Shown piece by piece: positions 37,053 to 44,483 of a DNA stretch of 64,000 nt. The notes beneath the pieces were generated by a model, which did not search any database, had not been told where the DNA came from, and saw only the letters and a list, made by a program, of their open reading frames with translations. This DNA comes from Streptomyces humi (GTDB lineage Bacteria > Actinomycetota > Actinomycetes > Streptomycetales > Streptomycetaceae), in the NCBI RefSeq assembly GCF_001005085.2, contig NZ_LBMU02000048.1, positions 1 through 64,000 of the forward strand, read 5' to 3'. The first letter of the stretch is position 1. Every line of letters begins with the position of its first letter. The position numbers and the translations under genes were made by a program.

Positions 37053-37931
37053 TCAGTCCGGGCCCGGGCCGAGCATGCGCCGCGAGAGTTCGGCGAACTG
37101 GAGGAGCTCGGGCATGGTCCGGTGCTTGGAGTAGGCCAGGGCGACCATGCGCGGTGCGACGCCCTCCAGCGTCAGGTAGACGACGTCGTCACGGCGGTAG
37201 AAGCCGGCCGTCCCGGCCGGCATGACATAACACCCGGAGCCGAAGGCGACGGTCTGGAGGCATTCCTCGATCGTCGCCGGGAACCGTCCCGCGCCCCCCG
37301 GCGGCGCCACCGGATCGAGTGGGACACGTCCACGCCATTCGGGTACGTCCCGCGGATCCTGCAACAGGGTCATGTCCCGCAGGTCCTCGACGTGCACCGC
37401 CTTGAGTTCCGCGAACGGATGCTCACTGGACAGCGCCACCACACGGGGCTCCGGGAAGAGCGGGACCACCTCGAACATGCCCTCGGGCAGCGGCAGACGG
37501 ACGTAACAGACGTCGACCCGCCCGTCGAGCAGGAAGTCGACCTGGTCGGTGATCGAGGTGTGGACGACATCGATGTCCAGTTGCGGCGCCATCCGGGCGA
37601 ACTCGCGCACGATGGGCGTGACGATGACACCCGGCATGAAGCCGATGGTGAACTGGTTCACCTCCCGGTTCGCCGTCCGCACCCGCTGCTGCACCGCCTG
37701 CGCCATCGCCAGCATCGGCCGGGCGTCCTCCAGCAACTGGTGCCCCGCCCGCGTCAGTACGGTGCCCTGCCGGTCCCGCAGGAAGAGGACGACGCCCAGA
37801 TCCTCCTCCAGCGCGCGGATCTGACGGCTGAGCGCCGGCTGCGTCATGTAGAGACGGCTCGCCGCCCGCACGAAGCTGCACTCCTCGGCCACGGCCACGA
37901 AGTAGCGCACCCGGCGTATGTCGAGATCCAT
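37053..37931 (-). CDS. LysR family transcriptional regulator (copy 1)
   Basis: A 292-residue LysR-type regulator. The N-terminal winged helix-turn-helix is clear (FVRAASRLYMTQPALSRQIR), followed by the linker helix and a two-lobed effector domain containing FTIGFMPGVIVTPIVREF and DGRVDVCYVRLPLPEGMFE. The ATG at 37931 was chosen because the paralogue at 46.2 kb starts at the equivalent position. The two proteins are closely similar across their whole length, so they probably recognise the same DNA. A bipartite operator lies upstream at 37964-38004, facing away from this gene toward the LuxR gene. This fits classical autorepression with activation of a divergent partner. Confidence 0.92.
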   Translation of the reverse strand: MDLDIRRVRYFVAVAEECSFVRAASRLYMTQPALSRQIRALEEDLGVVLFLRDRQGTVLTRAGHQLLEDARPMLAMAQAVQQRVRTANREVNQFTIGFMPGVIVTPIVREFARMAPQLDIDVVHTSITDQVDFLLDGRVDVCYVRLPLPEGMFEVVPLFPEPRVVALSSEHPFAELKAVHVEDLRDMTLLQDPRDVPEWRGRVPLDPVAPPGGAGRFPATIEECLQTVAFGSGCYVMPAGTAGFYRRDDVVYLTLEGVAPRMVALAYSKHRTMPELLQFAELSRRMLGPGPD

Positions 37932-37963
37932 GCGGATCATCGTAGCCACGCCCATCACGGCAT

Positions 37964-38004
37964 ATGCCGAAACGGCTTCAGAATCGAACAGATAGGCATT
38001 GGCG
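37964..38004 (+). promoter_or_regulatory. LysR-type operator A (recognition dyad + 13 bp + activation box)
   Basis: Dyad ATGCCGAAACGGCTT (37964-37978), 13-bp spacer, activation box ATAGGCATTGGCG (37992-38004). The order puts the activation box toward the plus-strand LuxR gene and the dyad over the LysR copy 1 promoter. One mismatch to the shared activation box. Confidence 0.72.
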
Positions 38005-38416
38005 CGGTCACCCTCAACCGGTCCACCATGGTCGGACCGGCGGAAAAGGCCACAACGTCGCCCGCCGCCACGGCAGTTGTGCACGATGCCGGGCACGCCA
38101 GGACTGTCGGCCACCGTCGTGGTCCGGGGACGCACACCGCCGATCGAGAGCAGCCGCGCAGCGACGGGCTCTTCGCGCGTCAGGCGGGGACGCGGTCACA
38201 TGACCGTCTCCTCGCGGGAGCACGCCCACGCCTTCCGGGGCGGACGCACCCCACGAAAGGAAGCACCATGGGATCACGCCGCCACCGGGGCGACGCCACG
38301 CCCTCCACCGGACGCGCTCCGAGCGTTCCGGCATCCGGCGGCACTCCACGGCGGTCGGTTCTCTCCCTGGTTCGTGCCTGTCCCTCATGACCGGAAGATC
38401 CGGGAGAAGCAATCCG

Positions 38417-39193
38417 ATGGAAGTCCCGCCGCGGCTGGTGCCGATGCGGCGCCAGGTCGAACCGGACCGGCGTCCCACGACCAGCCCGACAAGCACCGGC
38501 TCACCGGGTGGCAGACGTCCGCACGACGCGGCCGGACCGGGCCTGCGGCCGCACGCCGATGCCATGAGACGGCTCCCCCCGGCCCCGGTGTCGGTGGCCG
38601 TCGACGCCGCGGACCCGGTGACACACGCCGGACTGGCGGCCGGGCTGAGCCGCGGACCGGAGGTGGCGCTCACCACGGTGAGGGAGGCGGACGTCGTGGT
38701 GGCCGCGATCCGGACAGCCGACAACTCCACGCTGGAGACGCTGGGCAGTCTGCCCATGCCGCCCCCGGCACGGATCGTCCTCGTGGTCAGCGACGGCTGG
38801 TACGCCGACCTGACGGTGGCGGCCCGCAGCGGGATACGGGCCGTGCTCTGGCGGGCCGAGGCGCAGCCGCAGTCCCTGATCCGTGCCGTGCTGGCGGTGG
38901 CCGCCGGCGAAGCGCTGCTGCCGTCCGCGGTACAGGGCGAACTGCTCGACCAGGCGGACCGCCTCCAGCGCAACGTGCTGGTGCCCAAGGGCCTGACGCA
39001 GTCCGGCCTGAACACACGGGAGATCGACGTGCTCCGGCTGGTCGCGCAGGGCCTGGACCTCGCCGAGATAGCCGACACGATGTGCTACTCCGAACGCAAC
39101 ATCAAGAAGATCCTCTACGGAGTCATCAACCGCCTCGGACTGCGCAACCGCGTCCACGCGGTGTCCTACGCCATCCGCAACAGACTCATATGA
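38417..39193 (+). CDS. LuxR-family DNA-binding regulator
   Basis: A 258-residue regulator. The C-terminal 65 residues are a LuxR/NarL helix-turn-helix (LNTREIDVLRLVAQGLDLAE, YSERNIKKILYGVINRLGL). The middle section (PVSVAVDAADPVTHAGLAAG through SLIRAVLAVAAGEALL) has the alternating strands and helices of a receiver domain. The acidic pocket and phosphorylatable Asp are not recognisable, so it is probably an atypical receiver controlled by ligand or protein binding. The ATG at 38417 has GGGAG 10 bp upstream. It is divergent from LysR copy 1 and lies downstream of operator A, so it may be a LysR target. Confidence 0.75.
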   Translation: MEVPPRLVPMRRQVEPDRRPTTSPTSTGSPGGRRPHDAAGPGLRPHADAMRRLPPAPVSVAVDAADPVTHAGLAAGLSRGPEVALTTVREADVVVAAIRTADNSTLETLGSLPMPPPARIVLVVSDGWYADLTVAARSGIRAVLWRAEAQPQSLIRAVLAVAAGEALLPSAVQGELLDQADRLQRNVLVPKGLTQSGLNTREIDVLRLVAQGLDLAEIADTMCYSERNIKKILYGVINRLGLRNRVHAVSYAIRNRLI

Positions 39194-39239
39194 ACCTGCC
39201 TCGAGGCTGTCGCGCGCCGCGTCCGCAGCCCCATGTGCC

Positions 39240-39773
39240 TCACTCGCCGGTCTCACCGTCGATGAGCTCGCGCGCGACGTCGAGGTGGCCGACGTGACGG
39301 GCGTACTCCTGGAGCAGGTGAAAGAGGATCCGCCCGAGCGTGGGCGCTTGCTCGGGCGCCGCGAATCGGCCTCCGACACGCGCCTTGTCGTTCAGGGCGG
39401 CGTTCCTCACGAGGGAGTCGGAGACAGCCACCTCCGCTTGATAGGCGGACATGACCCGGGCAGTGGAGGTGCCGGCGGCGACGGTCCACTCTTCGGCGTC
39501 TCCGCCGGGTGGATGGGCGGTGACGTCCTCGGCGCCGAACCCCCAGCGCAACCAGCGGCGTTCGACCCAGGACAGATGCTGGACCAGGCCGAGCGGCGAC
39601 CAGCCGAGCGGTTCGACCGGCGCACGGAGCTGGTCGTCGGACAGTCCGGTGAGCTTGCGCATCAGGGCCTCGCGGTACCAGTCCAGGTAGCCGAGGAGTA
39701 GCTCATGGGCATCGGAGACGTCGACGGCCGGGCCGTCGAGGGGCGCGGGAACCTTTTCCGAGGGCTGCTGCAT
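39240..39773 (-). CDS. DinB/DUF664-family protein
   Basis: A 177-residue four-helix-bundle protein. Recognisable parts are LLLGYLDWYREALMRKLTGL, WSPLGLVQHLSWVERRWLRW and LFHLLQEYARHVGHLDVARE. The three histidines in the last two segments form the metal site of the DinB/mycothiol-dependent transferase superfamily. Many actinobacterial members are mycothiol-dependent enzymes for maleylpyruvate isomerisation or detoxification; the substrate here is unknown. It has its own short upstream gap of 46 bp from the MFS gene 3' end and may be co-transcribed with it. Confidence 0.85.
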   Translation of the reverse strand: MQQPSEKVPAPLDGPAVDVSDAHELLLGYLDWYREALMRKLTGLSDDQLRAPVEPLGWSPLGLVQHLSWVERRWLRWGFGAEDVTAHPPGGDAEEWTVAAGTSTARVMSAYQAEVAVSDSLVRNAALNDKARVGGRFAAPEQAPTLGRILFHLLQEYARHVGHLDVARELIDGETGE

Positions 39774-39818
39774 GCCGGGAACGTAGCGTCTCGTAAGCCC
39801 CGTTCAGAGGGCTGAGCC

Positions 39819-41102
39819 TCATTGCGAGAGAACCGTGGTGCTTTCGGGCTGTTCGGACGGGTCGTCCTGGCCGCTGAACGACAGCAGGCGCGAGGGAAGA
39901 AGCCACAGGCAGGCAAGGGTTCCGCCGATCGCGCCGGCCCACAGCGCCACGGGGATCCCGGCTGTCGCGGCGATGAGGGCGCCGGTGACCGAGCCCAGCG
40001 GACGCAGGCCGAAGCTCACGGTCTGGTACGCGCCCCGGGTCCCCGAGCGAAGGTGAGGGGGCACCACCAGCGCGAACACCGAGCCGACGGAGATGTCCTG
40101 GACGGATTCGCCGACGCCGCCCAGCAGCGTCGAGGCCAGGACCAGGGCGAAGACGAGGCTTCCGGTGGCGCCGACGGCGGGGATCACGAGGAGCGGGGCG
40201 TGCGACAGCACGCAGCCGACCAGGAGCATCCGGCCCAGACCGATGCGGTGGGCGAGCCGGGAGGCCAGGGCCGCGCCGGCGAGTCCGCCGATGGCCTGCA
40301 CGCTGAACACGAACCCGACCTGGGCACTGGTCAGGGACAGCTGGTGGACGTAGTACCAGACGAGCACCGACAGGAAGAGCATGTTGAAGAAGTTGCCGGT
40401 GGCGGTGACCGCGAGTGCTGTCCTGATCAGCGGGTTTCGCCGGATGAAGGCCAAGCCTGTGCGCCGGTCGCGGCTCTCGGGGGTGCCGGGTTCGTGGCGG
40501 CGCTCCGCCGGGCGCAGTCGGAGGAGGAACAGGGCGGCCGTGACGGCCGTGGCCGCGTCCACACCGACAGCCGCCGGGACACCCGCGAGTTGGACCAGGA
40601 GACCACCGAGGGAAGGTCCGGCGAGGATCGCGGCGGTCTGGCCCGTGTAGGAGGCCGCCTGCCCGGCGACGTAGAGCTCGGACGGCAGGGTGGTGGCGAA
40701 CAGACCGCTCTCGCTGACGTTCGACAGCACCGAGCACAGGCCGATGACGGCCAGGACGACGGCCAGTTGGACGAGCGAGAGCAGGCCGAAGGCCGTTGCG
40801 ATCGGCACGCTGCTCAGGGCGGCGACCCGCAGGAGGTTGGCGCCGGCCAGGAGCCCGCGGTGGTGTCCCGTACGGTCGGCGAAGGCACCGGCCGGCATGG
40901 CCAGGAACAGGCTCGGGAGCCAGATCACGGCCGACAGGACGGCACTTTGGACGGCGTCGGCGCCCAGGACCTCGATCGCGGCCAGCGGCAGGGCCACCGA
41001 GGAGATGGCATCACCCAGGGCCGCCAGGGTGGTGGCGGACCAGAGCTTTCTGAACGCGGAACGGCGCAGCGGCGCCGGCACCGAAGGTCGAGGGGCCCGC
41101 AA
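39819..41102 (-). CDS. MFS transporter (copy 1)
   Basis: A 12-helix major facilitator of about 427 residues, in the DHA3/multidrug-efflux style. Helix 1-2 carries LWSATTLAALGDAISSVALP, and the loop 2-3 motif is seen as MPAGAFADRTGHHRG. The start is uncertain. The TTG at 41102, with AGGA 9 bp upstream, fits where family members begin; in-frame reading continues back to a TGA at 41193-41195. A 7-residue peptide gene with a strong ribosome-binding site lies in the leader, and a LysR operator lies further upstream. Export of a toxic or signalling compound under LysR control is inferred. Confidence 0.85.
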   Translation of the reverse strand: MRAPRPSVPAPLRRSAFRKLWSATTLAALGDAISSVALPLAAIEVLGADAVQSAVLSAVIWLPSLFLAMPAGAFADRTGHHRGLLAGANLLRVAALSSVPIATAFGLLSLVQLAVVLAVIGLCSVLSNVSESGLFATTLPSELYVAGQAASYTGQTAAILAGPSLGGLLVQLAGVPAAVGVDAATAVTAALFLLRLRPAERRHEPGTPESRDRRTGLAFIRRNPLIRTALAVTATGNFFNMLFLSVLVWYYVHQLSLTSAQVGFVFSVQAIGGLAGAALASRLAHRIGLGRMLLVGCVLSHAPLLVIPAVGATGSLVFALVLASTLLGGVGESVQDISVGSVFALVVPPHLRSGTRGAYQTVSFGLRPLGSVTGALIAATAGIPVALWAGAIGGTLACLWLLPSRLLSFSGQDDPSEQPESTTVLSQ

Positions 41103-41192
41103 GGTATTGGATCCTGTTTCTCGCGATGACGGATGTTGCGCGGAATGTGCGGCCGCTCCGGACCCGAACAAGTACCGGAGCGGCCGATGAAT

Positions 41193-41216
41193 TCACCAGG
41201 AGTGCTGCTTCTTCAT
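41193..41216 (-). CDS. Leader peptide upstream of MFS copy 1 (7 residues)
   Basis: An 8-codon reading frame for MKKQHSW. The ATG is preceded by GGAGGTG with a 6-bp A-rich spacer, the strongest ribosome-binding site seen in this intergenic region. It is followed about 90 bp later by the transporter start in the same frame. Translation initiation here is very likely, and it may control transporter expression by attenuation or stalling. Confidence 0.55.
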   Translation of the reverse strand: MKKQHSW

Positions 41217-41294
41217 TTTTTTCACCTCCACCGCTCGTGAACTCCCCTCCACAAGGGAGTCGCTGGGAAAATTATTGAGGAAGTCGACGCGTAT

Positions 41295-41335
41295 CGCCAA
41301 TGCCGATATCGTCGCCTGCCATGCCGAATTGGCCT
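41295..41335 (-). promoter_or_regulatory. LysR-type operator B
   Basis: Read toward MFS copy 1: dyad at 41321-41335 (ATGCCGAATTGGCCT), 13-bp spacer, activation box at 41295-41307 (complement of CGCCAATGCCGAT). Activation box matches the consensus exactly. It lies about 80 bp upstream of the leader-peptide start. Confidence 0.8.
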
Positions 41336-41354
41336 GGCGAATTGTCCGGCGATT

Positions 41355-41591
41355 TCAGAGGAATACGTAGAGGCTGAGCAGAGTGGCGCCCGTGGCCACG
41401 ACGTAGACCTCGAAGGCGCCGCGGAGGGCCGCCGGGGCGTCGCGCAGCTCCATGAAGTGCAGGCCGACCAGGCGTACCTTGACCAGCGCGATCGCGACGA
41501 CCGCGCAGCCGATCAGGGTCGACGTGCTGCCCTCGATGCCCAGCAGCCAGCTCGACAACGTGGCCAGGACGAGTACCGGAAAGACCCACAT
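41355..41591 (-). CDS. Cytochrome c oxidase subunit IV-like protein
   Basis: A 78-residue protein with three hydrophobic helices (VFPVLVLATLSSWLLG; GCAVVAIALVKVRLVGLHFM; FEVYVVATGATLLSLYVFL), matching the prokaryotic COX4 family. The stop of the subunit III gene lies 3 bp upstream of its ATG. It is the last gene of a four-gene operon. No subunit I or II (catalytic) genes are nearby, so it must work with a distant oxidase or have another role. Confidence 0.8.
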   Translation of the reverse strand: MWVFPVLVLATLSSWLLGIEGSTSTLIGCAVVAIALVKVRLVGLHFMELRDAPAALRGAFEVYVVATGATLLSLYVFL

Positions 41592-41594
41592 GTG

Positions 41595-42185
41595 TCACGC
41601 CACCAGGTAGAAGAGCGGGAAGAGGACGAGCCAGAGCAGGTCCACCATGTGCCAGTACGCGGCCGCCCCCTCGGCGGCCAGCAGCCGGCCCCGGCTCGGA
41701 GCCGGCCGACGGGACAGGACGATGAGGAACGTCAGCGCGCCGATCCCGATCGCCAGGTGGGCCAGGTGGATGCCGGTGAACACGAAGTAGTACATGAAGA
41801 AGTCGTTGCTGCTCGGTGTGTGTCCGTCGTGGATCACGAGCGCGTATTCGACGCCCTTGACGGCGGCGAACCCGAGCGCGCACAGGAGCGCCCATGGCAG
41901 TGTCCGTGCGGGTCCGCCGGATCGGAGCTGCCGTAGCCCGCGGGCCACCAGCGCCGAAGCGATCAGCAGGAGCAGGGTGTTCAGGAGTCCCAGGTCTGGA
42001 TGGAGGGCCTGCTGAGAGGCCCGGAACATCCTCGGTTGCCGGCCGTGCAGTACCGCGACGAAGCCGAAGAACACCGAGAACATGATCATGTCGCCGAGGA
42101 GGAAGACCCACAGTCCCGCCTCTCCGGGGATGTGGCGGTGCCGCTGGGGCGCCGGGTGTTCGGTCCGGGCCGCCGTGGCGGTCAT
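41595..42185 (-). CDS. Cytochrome c oxidase subunit III/NorE-like protein
   Basis: A 196-residue, five-helix membrane protein. Typical features are GEAGLWVFLLGDMIMFSVFF, YYFVFTGIHLAHLAIGIGAL and AYWHMVDLLWLVLFPLFYL, all diagnostic for the subunit III superfamily, including the NorE proteins linked to nitric oxide reductase. The conserved Glu and His residues of helix III (FTGIHLAH) are present. The ATG overlaps the stop of the upstream membrane-protein gene (ATGA). It has no catalytic partner in the window. Confidence 0.86.
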   Translation of the reverse strand: MTATAARTEHPAPQRHRHIPGEAGLWVFLLGDMIMFSVFFGFVAVLHGRQPRMFRASQQALHPDLGLLNTLLLLIASALVARGLRQLRSGGPARTLPWALLCALGFAAVKGVEYALVIHDGHTPSSNDFFMYYFVFTGIHLAHLAIGIGALTFLIVLSRRPAPSRGRLLAAEGAAAYWHMVDLLWLVLFPLFYLVA

Positions 42186-42898
42186 ACCGCGGGTTCCAGG
42201 TCGGCCGGGGCCCGGTCGTCGTCCACCCGGCTCGCGGCCCGCACCATCAGCGGTGTCATGACGAGGAACCAGGCGCCGAAGGCACCGGCCGCGACCCAGA
42301 ACGAGAGGATGCCGTTCCAGGCGAAGGGGCCGGTCTTGAAGAAGGTCAGCAGGATGCTGGGCAGGAAGAGGAAGGCCATCCAGAAGTTCAGGTACGCGGC
42401 CCAGCGCGGCAGGAGCGGCGTGGTGCGCTTGTCGGCCAGGATCGCCACTCCGACCGCGACGGCCTGCCCGACGGCCGGAAACGCGTTCATGACCAGGGTG
42501 ATCCAGGCCGTGTCGTTGAGCGCCATCGTGATGTCGGGCGAACGGTCCGGCCGGTAGGCCGTCGCGGTGAAGATCAGGACGGGTACGAAGATCGCGGCCA
42601 CGTTGGCGGCACCGCAGACGAGTTGGGTGGCGGCCAGCGGAGCCAGCCGCGAGTCGATGCGCCGGATCAGGCTCGACAGCGCGGCGACGAAAGGTGCCGT
42701 CGTCACCGCGCCGACGAGCATGACCACGAGGCCGGCCCGGATCGAGTTGGCGTGGTCCGTGTAGAAGGCCGTCACCCGCTCCGCCGACCAGCTCGGCGCC
42801 ATCGGCGGTATCCAGTGGGCGATCAGCAGGGCGGCGAAGAACAGCGCGATGAACACGTAACCGAAGCTCGCGCAGGCGGTCAGGATTCGGCGGGACAT
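42182..42898 (-). CDS. Six-helix membrane protein of unknown function
   Basis: A 238-residue membrane protein. Helices are seen at about residues 12-28 (GYVFIALFFAALLIAHWI), 55-78, 88-115, 128-155, 165-185 and 195-220. Short loops contain few charged residues apart from HANSIRAG and LIRRIDSRL. I do not recognise a family with certainty; it resembles actinobacterial proteins of the DUF4386 type in helix layout. It sits between the DUF4331 gene (94 bp upstream) and the subunit III gene (4-bp overlap), so it belongs to the respiratory-like operon. Confidence 0.68.
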   Translation of the reverse strand: MSRRILTACASFGYVFIALFFAALLIAHWIPPMAPSWSAERVTAFYTDHANSIRAGLVVMLVGAVTTAPFVAALSSLIRRIDSRLAPLAATQLVCGAANVAAIFVPVLIFTATAYRPDRSPDITMALNDTAWITLVMNAFPAVGQAVAVGVAILADKRTTPLLPRWAAYLNFWMAFLFLPSILLTFFKTGPFAWNGILSFWVAAGAFGAWFLVMTPLMVRAASRVDDDRAPADLEPAV

Positions 42899-42992
42899 GG
42901 AGGAATCTCCTGGTTCCGGAAGGGACGGGTACGAAGCGGGCTTCGCCGCACGGACCTGAGGACGTGAGGGTGGGACTGCTGTCCTGGCGGCG

Positions 42993-43997
42993 TCAGGCCG
43001 GTGCGCTCAGGTACGGGAACACGGCGCGCAGCATGCCGGTGGCGTGGCCGGCGTCCAGGCCCATGGGGACGGGCGCGTTCAGCACGATCTCGAACATCGT
43101 CTCGGGGGCGGACTCGGTGAGCCCTCTGCCGTTGCGGGCCTTCGCTCCGAAGTCGGCCTCGGTGCCCACCTGGTAGCGCAGGACGTCCGGGAAGACGGCG
43201 TCCCGTGTCGCGGCGCCGTAGCCCTCCGGGTCGGCGTGCGTGCCGTTGGCGGCCACGAGACCCGCGACCTTCCGGCGTACGAGGTCTCCGTAGTGGGCGA
43301 GGTCGTCCCGTGGATCGGTGGCGTTGTAGTCGTCGAAGCCGGCCTCGGTGACGTCGAACAACGTGCTGACGAGCGGGGTCGCGCACCGGTTGATCTGCAT
43401 CCAGCCGCCGTGGTGGTCGTCCAGCGCGGTGGTGGCCCAGACCCCGATCGTCCCCCGTCCGAGGAGTTCGTCCGGGACTTCGAGGACGACGGCGGTGACG
43501 TTGGTGCCGGCGAACAGGTTCGAGGCCCGTTGCGGGTCGAACGCGGACAGGTCCACCGCCGTACCGTTCCGGAGGGCGGTCAGGACCGCCGTGACGACGG
43601 TGCCGTCGAGGTAGAACGGGTCTCCGGCCCGGCCGACGAAGACGTTGACGCCGTCCACCGTGGTGACGATCTCCTGCGTCCTGCCGGTGGCGACGAGGGC
43701 TCCCGAGGCGTTGCGGTCGGCGGTCTCGGCACCGTCGAGCCGGTCGAGCACCCAGCCCTGCCGGCCGTCCGCCTCGGTGGCGAGGAATCTGAACCGGAAC
43801 GTCAGGTCCTGCACCGCGTCGTCGTCGGTGTCGATGTGGAACTCGTACAGCGCCTCGGGGTGGAAACCCTTGTCGGCCGAGACCGGGTTGGTGTTCATGA
43901 CGAAGACCGTTCCGGTCCTTCCCCTGAACAGGTAGACATCGCTGATGTCCAGGCGTGGGTCCTGTTTCGCGGCAGCTGAATCCTGGTGGTGGGACAT
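42993..43997 (-). CDS. DUF4331-family protein
   Basis: A 334-residue soluble protein. The N-terminus MSHHQDSAAAKQDPRLDISDVYLF followed by VFVMNTNPVSADKGFHPEALYEFHID is the DUF4331 signature, and ends NAPVPMGLDAGHATGMLRAVFPYL. No signal peptide. The ATG at 43997 is preceded by GGAAGG at 8 bp. The family's function is unknown; members often appear with redox genes. It heads the operon DUF4331, membrane protein, subunit III, subunit IV. A LysR operator (C) lies 244 bp upstream, which implies a long leader. Confidence 0.88.
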   Translation of the reverse strand: MSHHQDSAAAKQDPRLDISDVYLFRGRTGTVFVMNTNPVSADKGFHPEALYEFHIDTDDDAVQDLTFRFRFLATEADGRQGWVLDRLDGAETADRNASGALVATGRTQEIVTTVDGVNVFVGRAGDPFYLDGTVVTAVLTALRNGTAVDLSAFDPQRASNLFAGTNVTAVVLEVPDELLGRGTIGVWATTALDDHHGGWMQINRCATPLVSTLFDVTEAGFDDYNATDPRDDLAHYGDLVRRKVAGLVAANGTHADPEGYGAATRDAVFPDVLRYQVGTEADFGAKARNGRGLTESAPETMFEIVLNAPVPMGLDAGHATGMLRAVFPYLSAPA

Positions 43998-44240
43998 CGA
44001 TCGGCCTTCCGTGAGGGCAGAGCGGGACAGGGCACGGCGAAGCCCCGCCGGCTCGGCGGATGTTGTGTGCACAGCACATGGGGGTGCGGTTCTGCGACCC
44101 GGGGAAGTCGCCGCGGTACCGGCGGTCTCGACCGGCCGGGCGCGGCTCGTGGCGCGGTGTTCGTTCAGCACTCCGGCTCGACGACCGCCGCGCTCAGGTG
44201 TGGGTCACGTCGAACATCCTGACCCGGGGCGGTCATTCGT

Positions 44241-44281
44241 CGCCAATGCCGATCCGGCGGGCCGGTATGCCGGTTCGGCAT
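44241..44281 (-). promoter_or_regulatory. LysR-type operator C
   Basis: Dyad at 44267-44281 is the perfect palindrome ATGCCGGTTCGGCAT, spacer 13 bp, activation box at 44241-44253 (complement of CGCCAATGCCGAT). Oriented toward the DUF4331 operon. This copy is the best match to both consensus halves. Confidence 0.85.
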
Positions 44282-44335
44282 CAGCCCACTTGCGCGCTCG
44301 TGTCACGGCCGGGAGGTCGCCGAATGCGGGATGGA

Positions 44336-44464
44336 TCACACGGGACCCCGCCGCGTCGCACGCGTGACGTCCGTACGGGGTGAGTTGCGGGGCAGCCGGC
44401 ACGTGAGTGCGTAGATCACCGCACCGACGAGGGTTTCATCCACCAGGCGCCACAAGAACTTCAC
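44336..44464 (-). CDS. Small single-helix protein downstream of the GMC oxidoreductase
   Basis: A 42-residue reading frame starting GTG 44464, with AAGGAG about 9 bp upstream. The peptide begins MKFLWRLVDETLVGAVIYAL and ends in an Arg-rich tail. A single hydrophobic helix is likely. It starts 20 bp after the GMC oxidoreductase stop and would be on the same transcript. I do not recognise it. The good ribosome-binding site and amphipathic composition support it, but codon evidence is limited at this length. Confidence 0.45.
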   Translation of the reverse strand: MKFLWRLVDETLVGAVIYALTCRLPRNSPRTDVTRATRRGPV

Positions 44465-44483
44465 GGTCACCGCTCCTTGATGT

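Noticed and set aside
44194..44222. A second seven-codon peptide (MFDVTHT) upstream of the DUF4331 gene
   Set aside because: The ribosome-binding site is only CAGG right against the ATG, so initiation is doubtful compared with the two leader peptides reported.
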